Assembly: GCA_938030895.1 (NCBI GenBank)
Contig: CALHIV010000016.1
Location: 1 to 40,544, forward strand
Direction: 5' to 3'
Length of the DNA: 40,544 bases
DNA from: an uncultured Nitrososphaerales archaeon
GTDB lineage: Archaea > Thermoproteota > Nitrososphaeria > Nitrososphaerales > Nitrosocaldaceae
Every line of letters starts with the position of its first letter. Position 1 is the first letter of the stretch. Positions 1 through 7,458 of the stretch are shown here, in pieces. The position numbers and the translations under genes were made by a program. The notes under the pieces are model-generated. The model worked only from the letters and a program-made list of their open reading frames with translations. It did no database searches and was not told the DNA's origin.

Positions 1-251
1 TTAAGAAGGCAGAAGTTTTGTAGTTATTATTCCCTGTTTATTATCCTCCTATATGTCACTGTAAAGGTACGTTAGAATAGAATAGAAGAGAATAGAAGAG
101 AATAGAAGAGAAGAAAAAGAGAAGAGGTTTAAGGCTATGGAAGGATAACCCTACTCATTGATATTTTTAACAAGGCAGATAATGACAGTTGCTAAAGAAG
201 CAGTGTAGCATATACAAGATAATTGAGATCAGAATCATAATTCAATCACTA
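1..251. repeat. Left copy of imperfect terminal direct repeat
   Basis: This stretch recurs in the same orientation at 40306-40544. The two copies are nearly identical except in a GAATAG/GAAGAG tract (11 nt longer here), at two substitutions near 176-180 and at a small difference near 201-206. The last bases reach the stop codon of the nuclease-like gene at 242-1033. The window starts inside the repeat, so its true left border is not visible. Confidence 0.9.
75..126. repeat. GAATAG/GAAGAG short tandem repeat
   Basis: A purine-rich run of 5-10-nt units (AATAG, AAGAG) lies inside the terminal repeat. The matching tract in the right copy is shorter by 11 nt, which is what unit gain or loss would produce. 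No coding potential is seen. Confidence 0.8.
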
Positions 252-1033
252 ATAACATATCCATATACACACTCTATCCCTAACTCCTTTGCCTTATCCA
301 ATGCCCCCTTATCTATATGCACTGTAACTACTACTAGCCTCCTTATCTCTGCTCTATGGATCTGCTCTATAACCTGCCTTATGCTATTAACCTTCTCATA
401 GAATGTTACAATATCATCTTCATCAGCATGACTCTTAACCTCCATTATATCTATATGGCTATTGGTAAGAACTACATCGAACTCATACCTCTTACCTTTC
501 AAGCCATATAATCCCTCTCTATCTATATACTCAAACCTTAATGCCTTATCCTCATCTATACCTAGTTGAGTAAGTTGATCTCTATATATGTTGAGTACCA
601 TCTTCTCCATATCCCTACCCATCCTATTCCCTAGAGAGCCTATGCTAACAGTAAGCTCATCTAACCTTTTATCATGCCTTCTAAACCCTTCAAGCATGTC
701 TTGCCTTAACTTCTCTATACTCTCCCATACCCTCTTGAACTCCTCATCATGCCTTTTGAACCCTTCCTGCATGTCTTGCCTAAGTTTAGCCATCTCTTCC
801 TCATGCCTTCTAAACCCTTCAAGCATGTCTTGCCTTAGCCTATTCGTCTCTTCCCTAAGATCCCTTATCTCCTCTTCAACCTTAGCAAACCTCTCATTCA
901 TCTGAGCCTCTAATGCAACTATCCTATCCAAGATCTCCTTATAGCCTATAGCTCCTGCTACTGCATGCCTAAACTCCTTATCCTCCTCAAGCATATCCAA
1001 TAGTCTCTTCTTCAACTCCTCATTGCTCTGCAT
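242..1033 (-). CDS. Coiled-coil protein with PD-(D/E)XK nuclease-like C-terminus (DUF3782-like)
   Basis: The 263-residue protein has a helical, charged N-terminal half and a compact C-terminal domain. The N-terminal half carries three copies of a 12-residue unit, LRQDMLEGFRRH or a close variant, at residues 66-77, 84-95 and 109-120, and is predicted to form a long coiled coil. The C-terminal part has an acidic residue at D186 followed by MEVK at 197-200, the usual spacing of a PD-(D/E)XK nuclease core. Proteins of this layout (DUF3782 type) are common and often multicopy in thermophilic archaea; their role is unknown. A TATA-like box at 1056-1062 lies about 26 nt before the ATG, so translation is probably leaderless. 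The C-terminal end lies in a repeat found again at the right end of the window, so a paralogue probably begins there. Nuclease activity is inferred, not shown. Confidence 0.8.
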   Translation of the reverse strand: MQSNEELKKRLLDMLEEDKEFRHAVAGAIGYKEILDRIVALEAQMNERFAKVEEEIRDLREETNRLRQDMLEGFRRHEEEMAKLRQDMQEGFKRHDEEFKRVWESIEKLRQDMLEGFRRHDKRLDELTVSIGSLGNRMGRDMEKMVLNIYRDQLTQLGIDEDKALRFEYIDREGLYGLKGKRYEFDVVLTNSHIDIMEVKSHADEDDIVTFYEKVNSIRQVIEQIHRAEIRRLVVVTVHIDKGALDKAKELGIECVYGYVISD

Positions 1034-1398
1034 AGGTAGAATTATGTTTAACCAGTATATAAGGCTAGGTATGTATATTAGAAAAAAATGAAGGAAGAGG
1101 CGGAGGAAGAAAAGAATAGGAAGGTAAGAAGAAACAAGAAGGAAGAACGCTTCTAACTCTCTACTCTACTCTACGCTATCCTACTCTCTATCTAATAGCA
1201 GGTGTTGTTCCCTAGTTTAACTGTCTCATACTTACATTCAGGCCTATAAAGATAAGAAGGACATGTGTTAATAATGATCTCATCGCATATGTATAATATA
1301 ATCTATCCCCCTTCTTCTTAGCAAGATCTTCTTCTCTTTTAACCTTCCAGACAACTAGCGAGCGTTCATCCCATTCCTCCCCTCCTCCTTCTCCTCCT
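1034..1398. other. Non-coding spacer with low-complexity tracts
   Basis: The spacer begins with the promoter of the minus-strand nuclease-like gene (TATA-like box 1056-1062). The rest is low complexity: a purine-rich tract near 1081-1145 and a CTACT-rich pyrimidine tract near 1155-1190. No convincing gene or structured RNA was recognised. Confidence 0.6.
1056..1062 (-). promoter_or_regulatory. TATA-like box of the nuclease-like gene
   Basis: TATATAA lies with its centre about 26 nt upstream of the ATG at 1033, the archaeal distance from TATA box to transcription start, so a leaderless mRNA is expected. Confidence 0.6.
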
Positions 1399-1876
1399 TT
1401 ACCTTATACTCCTTATCCTTCCTCTGCTCTCCTCCTTCTCCCTATCATAATCTGTTTCTATATCGATATTCTTGCTCCTACTAAACTCGTTCTTAGCCAT
1501 TGCCTCTCCCCCTCCCTTCCTCCCTTCCTCTCTTACATCCTCAAGTTCATCAATGGCGCTCTTGCAGTATCTAATCATCTCTTCTGCTAGCATGTACTCT
1601 GCCCTCTCTGCAAGCCAGACTATGCCATTGTAATGTATCCAGAAACCCTCACCCCTACCTATCATTCTCCAGCACAAACCTGTAATCCTCTAGGAATGAT
1701 GCTCTCTTAACCCTATCCTTAAGCCCTGAGAAGATAAAGTCGATAACGAGCATAAACTTCCTAGTATTTATATCTCTAAGCCTCTCTAGTGTCTTACTGC
1801 TGTTATTGCTGATGCTGCTGCAGCAGTTGCTACAACTGTTGTTAGTTGTATTGAGCATATTTAGTATCTCTTGCAT
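1399..1876 (-). pseudogene. Probable frameshifted gene, function unknown
   Basis: Two overlapping minus-strand frames, 1655-1876 (73 residues) and 1399-1677 (92 residues, TTG start), read like one protein interrupted by a +1 shift. The first ends with ...DYRFVLENDR and the second continues within the overlap with GEGFWIHYNGIVWLAERAEY, which has normal amino-acid composition. The C-terminal 40 residues are low-complexity Glu/Lys/Arg. I do not recognise the family. It could be a true pseudogene, a sequencing error or two overlapping small genes. The adjoining frame at 1861-2034 also looks decayed, which favours a degraded region. Confidence 0.4.
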
Positions 1877-2034
1877 ATGGATCGCTCAATCTTGCATGGG
1901 CGCATATACAAGAACTCAGGGGATACAGAGCCAAATCTACTGTATCCACTAGCAGTAGCAGGTCTACAAGCCACCGCCCCAGCAAAATGCTGAGTCCTTA
2001 CAATAGGAATCTTATTATAAGAATTGTTGTTAAC
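1861..2034 (-). pseudogene. Protein-like open frame without start codon, likely gene remnant
   Basis: An open minus-strand frame of 57 codons follows a TAG and has no ATG near its beginning, yet it reads like real protein, for example AGAVACRPATASGYSRFGSV around the middle. It ends 16 nt inside the next decayed frame. It could be the C-terminus of a transposase or of another lost gene; I cannot assign it. Confidence 0.3.
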
Positions 2035-2451
2035 CTATATAATATATAGGATGTCTAGAGTATTATATATAAATATTTTGTAGATTCAGTAAGGATCTGC
2101 CTATTGGACCATGGCTACCCTTTGCCAACCCATTCTACAAAGGCAAAAGTAATAATGTTGTATGATATCAGTACTTACTATTATCGATCTACCATTCTAC
2201 TTATCAAGCAGGCAAAGTTAGTAAGATAGACCGATCCCATCCTCATTTCACATTAAAACAATATATAACTTTTCTGTACTATTTATTATATCAACAAAAT
2301 ATATAGGCAATTTATAAAGAGTCAATTAATTATTTCATTAAATATCACCATGGCTAGTCATTCATACTGCTCATAACATGAAGGAGTGGATATTGATTAC
2401 TCGCTAAATACGTATGTATTTATAACTACACATTTTTAGAATATCATATAA
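2035..2451. other. AT-rich spacer without recognised gene
   Basis: The stretch is AT-rich with several TATA-like strings (for example 2065-2085 and 2280-2300). I see no open frame with protein-like composition, no tRNA fold and no clear repeat. Together with the decayed frames to its left it looks like a region of gene loss. Confidence 0.5.
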
Positions 2452-2721
2452 CTATCCTTCTCTTTGCTTCTTATTGCTATTTCTATCTAGAAGTTGTATA
2501 AATTCCTTATATATATTCACAAAATTGAGGCCCTTTTCTGTAATCTCTATCTGTTTATCCGAGATGGTTATCAATCCATACTTTGCTAGGGTATCAAGGC
2601 ATCTGTTGAGCGTTCTGTTATCAACTTTCAGATTCCGCATTATCCATGTCTTCTTCTGTGGTCCATCCTTTAGGTGTAGAAGAATGAGACCACTTATCTC
2701 AGTCAGTGTCCTTTTAGGCAT
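2452..2721 (-). CDS. Small winged-helix DNA-binding protein
   Basis: The 89-residue protein has the pattern of a single archaeal winged-helix domain: an N-terminal helix (LTEISGLILLHLKDG), a helix-turn-helix around residues 22-48 (KKTWIMRNLKVDNRTLNRCLDTL), and the wing with the recurrent GLITISDKQIEITEKGLNF signature at about 49-67. Proteins of this kind are abundant in Nitrososphaerota and act as presumed local transcription regulators; the target is unknown. A TATA-like box near 2742-2750 is about 26 nt upstream of the ATG, so the mRNA should be leaderless. It lies downstream of, and on the same strand as, the Asp-box protein gene at 2813-4195 but has its own promoter. Confidence 0.85.
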   Translation of the reverse strand: MPKRTLTEISGLILLHLKDGPQKKTWIMRNLKVDNRTLNRCLDTLAKYGLITISDKQIEITEKGLNFVNIYKEFIQLLDRNSNKKQREG

Positions 2722-2812
2722 TATATTAGGTAGGAGATACTTATATTTTGGCTTTATGTTATATCAGATTACACATATTATACACGGTACTACCCCACCA
2801 ACAATTAGAATG

Positions 2813-4195
2813 TTAGATTATCATCCTTGTGAATTTATTACCTCTATCGCTACTTATGGCAAGGTGATAACTGAACCTAACATGTGAGCAGTTTGGATCA
2901 GCACATATCTTCTCGCTCCATGTTATGTATACTCCTCTACCCTTGCTTAACATACTAACATCTTCTATTGCCACACCTTCTTCCACTACTATAGGTGAAG
3001 AGAGTGTAAGCCCTGAATCCTTGCTACTTATATACATCATACTGCTCTTACCTTCTCTTTCTAGAAGCAGGAGTATGCTTACATCACTCCCCTCAACATC
3101 CAATATGATACTCCTTATAAGATCATAACCTTCTATAGGAATAGGTTTAACATCTATGCTCTTCTCATACATGCGTGTAAACCATAATACATGACCATGA
3201 CCATGACCATCACCACCATCACCACCACCATCATCTATCCATGCTATACATACTAGTGAGCCATCAGATTTTACAATAGGCGATCTACCCTTACCAATCT
3301 TTACTGCATCAATGAAACTCCTACCCCCATCATCACTCTTACTCATGTATATGCTAAAGTCATCATTATTAGCATGAGCGCTACTCATCCATACAGCGTA
3401 TACATCACTACCATCAGCATCCATGGATACAAAACCAGAATCAGAATCCATGCTGCTGAGGATTATAGGATCAGAGAATGTGTTACCATTGTCATGACTT
3501 GCTCTTAACATGACTGCAAATGAACCTTGGGTGTTATCATGCCATGCAATATACACGCTTGAACCTTCAGCAACAAGTGTAGGTGCCTCAGAGTCCCCAC
3601 TGCTATCACTGATATTCAACGTGCTAGAGAATGTTAAACCACCATCCCTGCTCACCCTTAGCAGTATCTCGCTATTGCCATAGGTTAGGTCTACCCATGC
3701 AACGTATACAGTTGGGCCACTAGCATCAATAACTGGGTACTCAGAGTCCCCCTCGTTGTTGCTCAGATTTATCGTAGAGAATTGAGAATAGTTGCTACTG
3801 TGACTCAAGAAGATATCATACTGCCCATTAACCTCTCCACTCCATAGTATATTAACATAGGAGCCCTTTGCTATAATCCCTCTTAGCCTTACACCATCGA
3901 GCCCTTCAGTGCTGTAAACCAAGACCGTTCTAAACGTTGATCCACCATCGCTGCTTGTTCTCAGCATGATAGCATCATTTACAGGATCATACAACGCTAT
4001 GTACACATCTGGGCCCTCTACTGCCATAACTACATCTGCCCTTAGCATCTCACTGTTGACTACTGAAGCGCTCCCATCCCCCTTTATTATGGATCTTAAT
4101 GGTATGATCCCGATACCTAGGTACTGCATCACAGCATATACAACTAGTGAGGTTATGAGTAATGCTACAAGGCCTCTATTCTTTGGTCCTATCAT
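2813..4195 (-). CDS. Membrane-anchored Asp-box (BNR, sialidase-like) beta-propeller protein
   Basis: The 460-residue protein has one hydrophobic N-terminal segment (about residues 8-30), which acts as signal or anchor, followed by repeated blades with Asp-box motifs: SSDGGSTF, SRDGGLTF, SHDNGNTF and SDDGGRSF, plus weaker copies. Between them are recurrent VYIAW/VYVAW strands. Asp-box propellers occur in sialidases and in many non-enzymatic surface proteins. I see no convincing sialidase catalytic arginine triad, so surface binding is as likely as hydrolysis. A Gly/Asp/His-rich run (GGGDGGDGHGHGH) near residue 325 is encoded by a microsatellite-like tract and could bind metal. The start codon overlaps the stop of the upstream membrane protein by 4 nt, so the two are probably translationally coupled and act together at the cell surface. 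Confidence 0.8.
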   Translation of the reverse strand: MIGPKNRGLVALLITSLVVYAVMQYLGIGIIPLRSIIKGDGSASVVNSEMLRADVVMAVEGPDVYIALYDPVNDAIMLRTSSDGGSTFRTVLVYSTEGLDGVRLRGIIAKGSYVNILWSGEVNGQYDIFLSHSSNYSQFSTINLSNNEGDSEYPVIDASGPTVYVAWVDLTYGNSEILLRVSRDGGLTFSSTLNISDSSGDSEAPTLVAEGSSVYIAWHDNTQGSFAVMLRASHDNGNTFSDPIILSSMDSDSGFVSMDADGSDVYAVWMSSAHANNDDFSIYMSKSDDGGRSFIDAVKIGKGRSPIVKSDGSLVCIAWIDDGGGDGGDGHGHGHVLWFTRMYEKSIDVKPIPIEGYDLIRSIILDVEGSDVSILLLLEREGKSSMMYISSKDSGLTLSSPIVVEEGVAIEDVSMLSKGRGVYITWSEKICADPNCSHVRFSYHLAISSDRGNKFTRMII

Positions 4196-4848
4196 CCCAA
4201 TCTAAATGAGAGGGAAGGGAACATCACCTTGCCATTATCTGGTGCAGAGTCCATGAGGTAATCTGGTTGTCCATGAACTGCTGTATCAATATTTACCATT
4301 ACATCAACACTCCACCAGAAGATCATCGGTTCCCCTATAACTCTAGCATCTAGCACTACATCTACTCTATTACCCTTCATCTCATCACCTATCTTAAGCA
4401 TGGGTATGAGCCACTTATTACTACTAGCATCGAAGACAGCAAGGTACCAGCCGTTGATACCCAATCCCTGCTCCTCAGGGAAGTATGGTATAACCAACTT
4501 GTACTCCCTCTTCTGGAGATATGCTGTAATATACTCTATACTCCATATGTATACTACCTCATACCCGTCCCTGTAATCTTTTATGCCCTCTGCAGGCTCT
4601 ATGCTGAAGAGTAGTACACCACTACCGACCCTCTTTACGCTCGCATTGAGTATATCATGATAGCCTCTTACAGTTGGAATAGGCTTATTGGAGAAGAGGG
4701 GGAGTGCATATGCATCTCCTTTGGCATCGCTGACGCTCGATGCTATAGGAATATCTTGTATGATCAATAGAAGTAAGCCTGAGGATATAAGGAGCACGCT
4801 TATGACTATGGTGAAGAGTAGCATGGGTTTATGGAGGATACTACTCAT
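4192..4848 (-). CDS. Membrane-anchored extracytoplasmic protein, function unknown
   Basis: The protein (218 residues from the chosen ATG) has one strong hydrophobic segment at its N-terminus (LLFTIVISVLLISSGLLLLI) and a soluble, mostly beta-rich remainder with many aromatic residues, presumably outside the cell. An upstream in-frame ATG at 4863 exists, but the TATA-like box at 4868-4877 predicts transcription start near 4847, which favours the ATG at 4848 and a leaderless message. Its last 4 nt overlap the start of the Asp-box propeller gene, implying coupled translation. I do not recognise the family. Its position directly after the NHLP-like small protein is noted, but the separate promoter argues against a strict operon. 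Confidence 0.7.
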   Translation of the reverse strand: MSSILHKPMLLFTIVISVLLISSGLLLLIIQDIPIASSVSDAKGDAYALPLFSNKPIPTVRGYHDILNASVKRVGSGVLLFSIEPAEGIKDYRDGYEVVYIWSIEYITAYLQKREYKLVIPYFPEEQGLGINGWYLAVFDASSNKWLIPMLKIGDEMKGNRVDVVLDARVIGEPMIFWWSVDVMVNIDTAVHGQPDYLMDSAPDNGKVMFPSLSFRLG

Positions 4849-4867
4849 GCAGCATATATGCATGTCT

Positions 4868-4877
4868 TGTTATAAAA
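4868..4877 (-). promoter_or_regulatory. TATA-like box of the membrane protein/propeller pair
   Basis: The minus-strand string TTTTTATAAC is centred about 26 nt upstream of the ATG at 4848 and decides the start codon in favour of the inner ATG. Confidence 0.5.
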
Positions 4878-4909
4878 ACTTCCTCATCCTCTATTCTTTA
4901 TACATACAG

Positions 4910-5104
4910 CTAGGGTTGCTCCTCCCCCTGCCCCTGTATAGTCTTAATTACCATATCCTTGAGTCTATCTGGTATATCGTACTTTGCTAGTGCCTTTGCT
5001 GGTTCGCTTAGTAGTTGCTTCCTGAACTCTGGGTTCTTTGCAGCCTCGAGGAATATACTGTTGAGTATATCTAACTCTCTGCTATCTATCTCCTCTATTC
5101 CCAT
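4910..5104 (-). CDS. Small NHLP-leader-like protein (possible RiPP precursor relative)
   Basis: The 64-residue protein matches the general pattern of the NHLP family, that is, leader peptides related to nitrile hydratase alpha subunit: hydrophobic positions followed by NPEFRKQLLSEPAKALAKYD at residues 24-43, close to the family pattern of a short helix, a D/N-P-x-F motif and a L-x-x-x-P-x-x-A-L helix. In known RiPP systems such leaders are followed by a core rich in Cys, Ser or Thr. Here the tail after residue 45 (IPDRLKDMVIKTIQGQGEEQ) has one Thr and no Cys or Ser, so it is either a leader-only homologue, a degenerate precursor or a stand-alone adaptor. The ycaO-tfuA pair lies about 1 kb away on the other strand. 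A TATA-like box at 5127-5134 is about 26 nt upstream of the ATG, so the gene should be expressed as a leaderless message. Confidence 0.7.
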   Translation of the reverse strand: MGIEEIDSRELDILNSIFLEAAKNPEFRKQLLSEPAKALAKYDIPDRLKDMVIKTIQGQGEEQP

Positions 5105-5126
5105 TAGGATGGTTGCAGATGACTAA

Positions 5127-5134
5127 CATATAAT
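5127..5134 (-). promoter_or_regulatory. TATA-like box of the NHLP-like gene
   Basis: The minus-strand string ATTATATG is centred about 26 nt upstream of the ATG at 5104, consistent with a leaderless transcript. Confidence 0.5.
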
Positions 5135-5395
5135 GTTTTAGTACCTAATGATCAGTACCATTCTACTATTAGGGTAGATGTTAGATATGGTATGGTGATT
5201 GTGTTATGTATAGAGATCTTAGGGATCGATAACATCTTATATTCAGGTGTCAACAACATCTATACCTATATTACACCTCAATGAAATGGTTTGTTATAGA
5301 GCATAGGAGGAGGGTAAATGGGCTGCTCTGCTTGTCTATAACATACATATCTAATCTAGACTAATAGTAGGAAAGACTGATGCCTGGTTTGTTCT

Positions 5396-5619
5396 ATGCT
5401 CCATTGTTTTAGGCCGTTCATAAGATCAGGCTCTGCTGGTCTTATGGCTATGTATGGCCATCTCTTTTCGCATCGAGCATCGATACTCTTTGCAGTACTT
5501 ATGGCAGCAATAATAGTGCTCTAGCAGTCTCATTCATCTCTATACTCTCTATACAACCATTACCCATGATACTCTTAGCAGCGATCGCTTCAATTGCACA
5601 CTTCACTTTAGATTGCTAG
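5396..5619 (+). pseudogene. Frameshifted small membrane protein
   Basis: An ATG-started frame at 5396-5524 (42 residues, including HRASILFAVLMAAIIVL) stops at a TAG. The frame overlapping that stop by one base, 5524-5619, continues with AVSFISILSIQPLPMILLAA and ends at 5619. Joined by one shift near 5522 they give a protein of about 73 residues with two hydrophobic segments. The family is not recognised. The break could be mutation or sequencing error; composition argues that it was once coding. Confidence 0.35.
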
Positions 5620-5654
5620 CGGGTCTTGTAATACCCAAGGTACTAAAATGGGAT

Positions 5655-5889
5655 GCCTCATACACCTCTCTCTATCTACAACTTAACTTAGCATAAACAA
5701 GATCATAACAGCATTAGTGTGCCTCATACACCTCTCTCTATCTACAGCCCGCATGGAGTCTACGCATGGAGTCTATTACCGCATGGAGTCTACTCTTACT
5801 CTAACGCTTTGTGCTACAACCATAACAGGATTAGATAATGCATAACCTGTAAGTATTCATACTCGTGCTATAACCATAACAGGATTAGA
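5655..5889. repeat. Cluster of three direct-repeat families
   Basis: A 26-bp unit starting GCCTCATACACC occurs at 5655-5680 and 5721-5746. GCATGGAGTCTA occurs three times, at 5751-5762, 5764-5775 and 5781-5792. A 25-bp unit starting GTGCTA and ending CAGGATTAGA occurs at 5811-5835 and 5865-5889 with one mismatch. Unit types and spacings differ, so this is not a CRISPR array. The block lies upstream of ycaO. Confidence 0.85.
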
Positions 5890-6061
5890 CCCAGAGGTAG
5901 GAGTCCCCAGCCATCTATGGAATAATGCATATGGCTGCTTTCCCATGGTAGCCAGATGCTCTATCTACCACTATCACGGAAGAGTTTATCATGTAAGTGT
6001 GTATCATGAGAATATCATGAGAATATCATGAGAGTACATCTAATCTAATCTAATTATAAAA

Positions 6062-6070
6062 TTATAAATA
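6062..6070 (+). promoter_or_regulatory. TATA-like box of ycaO
   Basis: TTATAAATA is centred about 30 nt upstream of the ATG at 6097, consistent with a leaderless or nearly leaderless ycaO-tfuA transcript. Confidence 0.5.
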
Positions 6071-6096
6071 AATAGCATGATAGTTTAGCGCTATAC

Positions 6097-7434
6097 ATGC
6101 TTGAGCTTAGAAGCCAGAAGTACGTGGATGATATGCCCAAAGTTATGCATGTGAGGGATACCCTGAAGAGAGCATTACCTATAGCAAGGAGCATAGGGGT
6201 TACAAGGCTTGCAGATATAACCCATCTGGATATGCTTAGGATACCGAACTACTCAGCGATACTCCCTGGGACTGATGATTACATCTGGGTCTATAGTGGT
6301 AAGGGTCCAACTAGGGAGCATGCAAAGGCAAGTGCTGTAATGGAGAGTATAGAGCGTTACTCAGCATTAGCAAGCACCTTCTTCAGCAATCCAGCTAGGG
6401 GCAGCAGGGTATCGAAGGGTAGCATGGCTGAGATGTTAAGGGAGCATGGGAGAGAGCATGTGCTCCATCCAGATGATGTTGTAGAGGCAGTGAGCCCAAG
6501 TTACAATGACCATATGAGGATGGACTTCTTTGAGGGTTACGATCTTATAAGCAGAGAGTATGTAATGGTACCTGCTGGCCTTGTATTGACTAGATACGAT
6601 ATAGTTGCTAGTAGGAATGGTAGGTTCAACCCATTCCTATACTCGCATAGCAATGGGCTTGCATCTGGGAACACTATAGAGGAGGCTATACTACAGGCGT
6701 TATGCGAGGTCATAGAGAGGGATGCAGTTAGCATAGCAGAGTTAAGATCCAGCGTGCTACACTTCCATATCTTGAAGAGTAGCATAGAGAGGTTAAGGGC
6801 ATATGGGCTTAGGTTAACTGATATAGATGATCACTATGTAGATGATCCAAACATATACCCTGAGGTGGATCTCAGCAGCGTTGAGCACCCTCATGCTAGG
6901 CATCTCATCTCTAGGTTTGAGCAAGAGGGTATACCTCTACTCGTCAAGGATATAACATCAGATATCGGAGTATCAACGTTCATAGCAACGAGCATACAAT
7001 GGATCACACATGACTATGGGTACCTTGCTGAGGGCCATGGCTCCCATCCAAACAAGGATGTAGCACTGATAAGGGCCATAACGGAGGTGTCGCAGACTAG
7101 GGCAGCTAATATACAGGGAGCAAGGGATGATCTGAGGAGGATGAACTATGAGATGGGGAATACTGCAGAGAATAAGGCATGGCAGTTCATGCACTCAAAC
7201 AGGAAGGTAGAGTTTAAGAGTATAAGGGATGAGAGGAATGCAGATCTCCTCGATGATATAGAGTTTATACTTGATAGGCTCAAGGGCAATGGGTTGAGCA
7301 GGGTTATAGTGGTTAATCTTACAGATGAGAGGCTTGGGGTACCAGTCGTTAGAGTCATAGTCCCAGGGCTTGAGACTTTCAAGGTGAGCAGGAGTGTTAT
7401 AGGATCAAGGGCAATGAGATATATGCACTCATAA
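6097..7434 (+). CDS. ycaO: YcaO family ATP-dependent peptide backbone-modifying enzyme
   Basis: YcaO enzymes phosphorylate peptide amide bonds with ATP to make azolines, thioamides or amidines. The 445-residue protein has the family's ATP/Mg-binding elements in order: GKG at 68-70, MESIERYSA at 82-90, NGLASGNTIEEAILQALCEV followed by IERDA at 186-210, and EGHGSHPNKDVALIRAITEV followed by SQTR at 312-335. The C-terminus lacks the PxPxP end of azoline-forming YcaOs, as is common for TfuA-partnered members. tfuA follows after 24 nt, and the best known YcaO-TfuA function is thioamidation (thioglycine in methyl-coenzyme M reductase of methanogens). This organism shows no sign of that enzyme here, so the substrate is open; the NHLP-like small protein nearby is one candidate partner. 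Confidence 0.95.
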   Translation: MLELRSQKYVDDMPKVMHVRDTLKRALPIARSIGVTRLADITHLDMLRIPNYSAILPGTDDYIWVYSGKGPTREHAKASAVMESIERYSALASTFFSNPARGSRVSKGSMAEMLREHGREHVLHPDDVVEAVSPSYNDHMRMDFFEGYDLISREYVMVPAGLVLTRYDIVASRNGRFNPFLYSHSNGLASGNTIEEAILQALCEVIERDAVSIAELRSSVLHFHILKSSIERLRAYGLRLTDIDDHYVDDPNIYPEVDLSSVEHPHARHLISRFEQEGIPLLVKDITSDIGVSTFIATSIQWITHDYGYLAEGHGSHPNKDVALIRAITEVSQTRAANIQGARDDLRRMNYEMGNTAENKAWQFMHSNRKVEFKSIRDERNADLLDDIEFILDRLKGNGLSRVIVVNLTDERLGVPVVRVIVPGLETFKVSRSVIGSRAMRYMHS

Positions 7435-7458
7435 ATAAATAATACTGGCATATAGGAG

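Larger units (their letters stand above)
5105..6096. other. 1-kb intergenic region, repeat-rich, with a decayed small membrane gene
   Basis: The region separates the divergent NHLP-like gene and ycaO. It holds promoters at both ends, a frameshifted membrane-protein frame at 5396-5619, three families of direct repeats between 5655 and 5889, and a TCATGAGAATA triplication near 6005-6035. No tRNA or other RNA gene was recognised. Confidence 0.6.

Noticed and set aside
5655-5889. CRISPR array
   Set aside because: The repeats belong to three different units with two or three copies each and irregular spacing; no cas gene is nearby.
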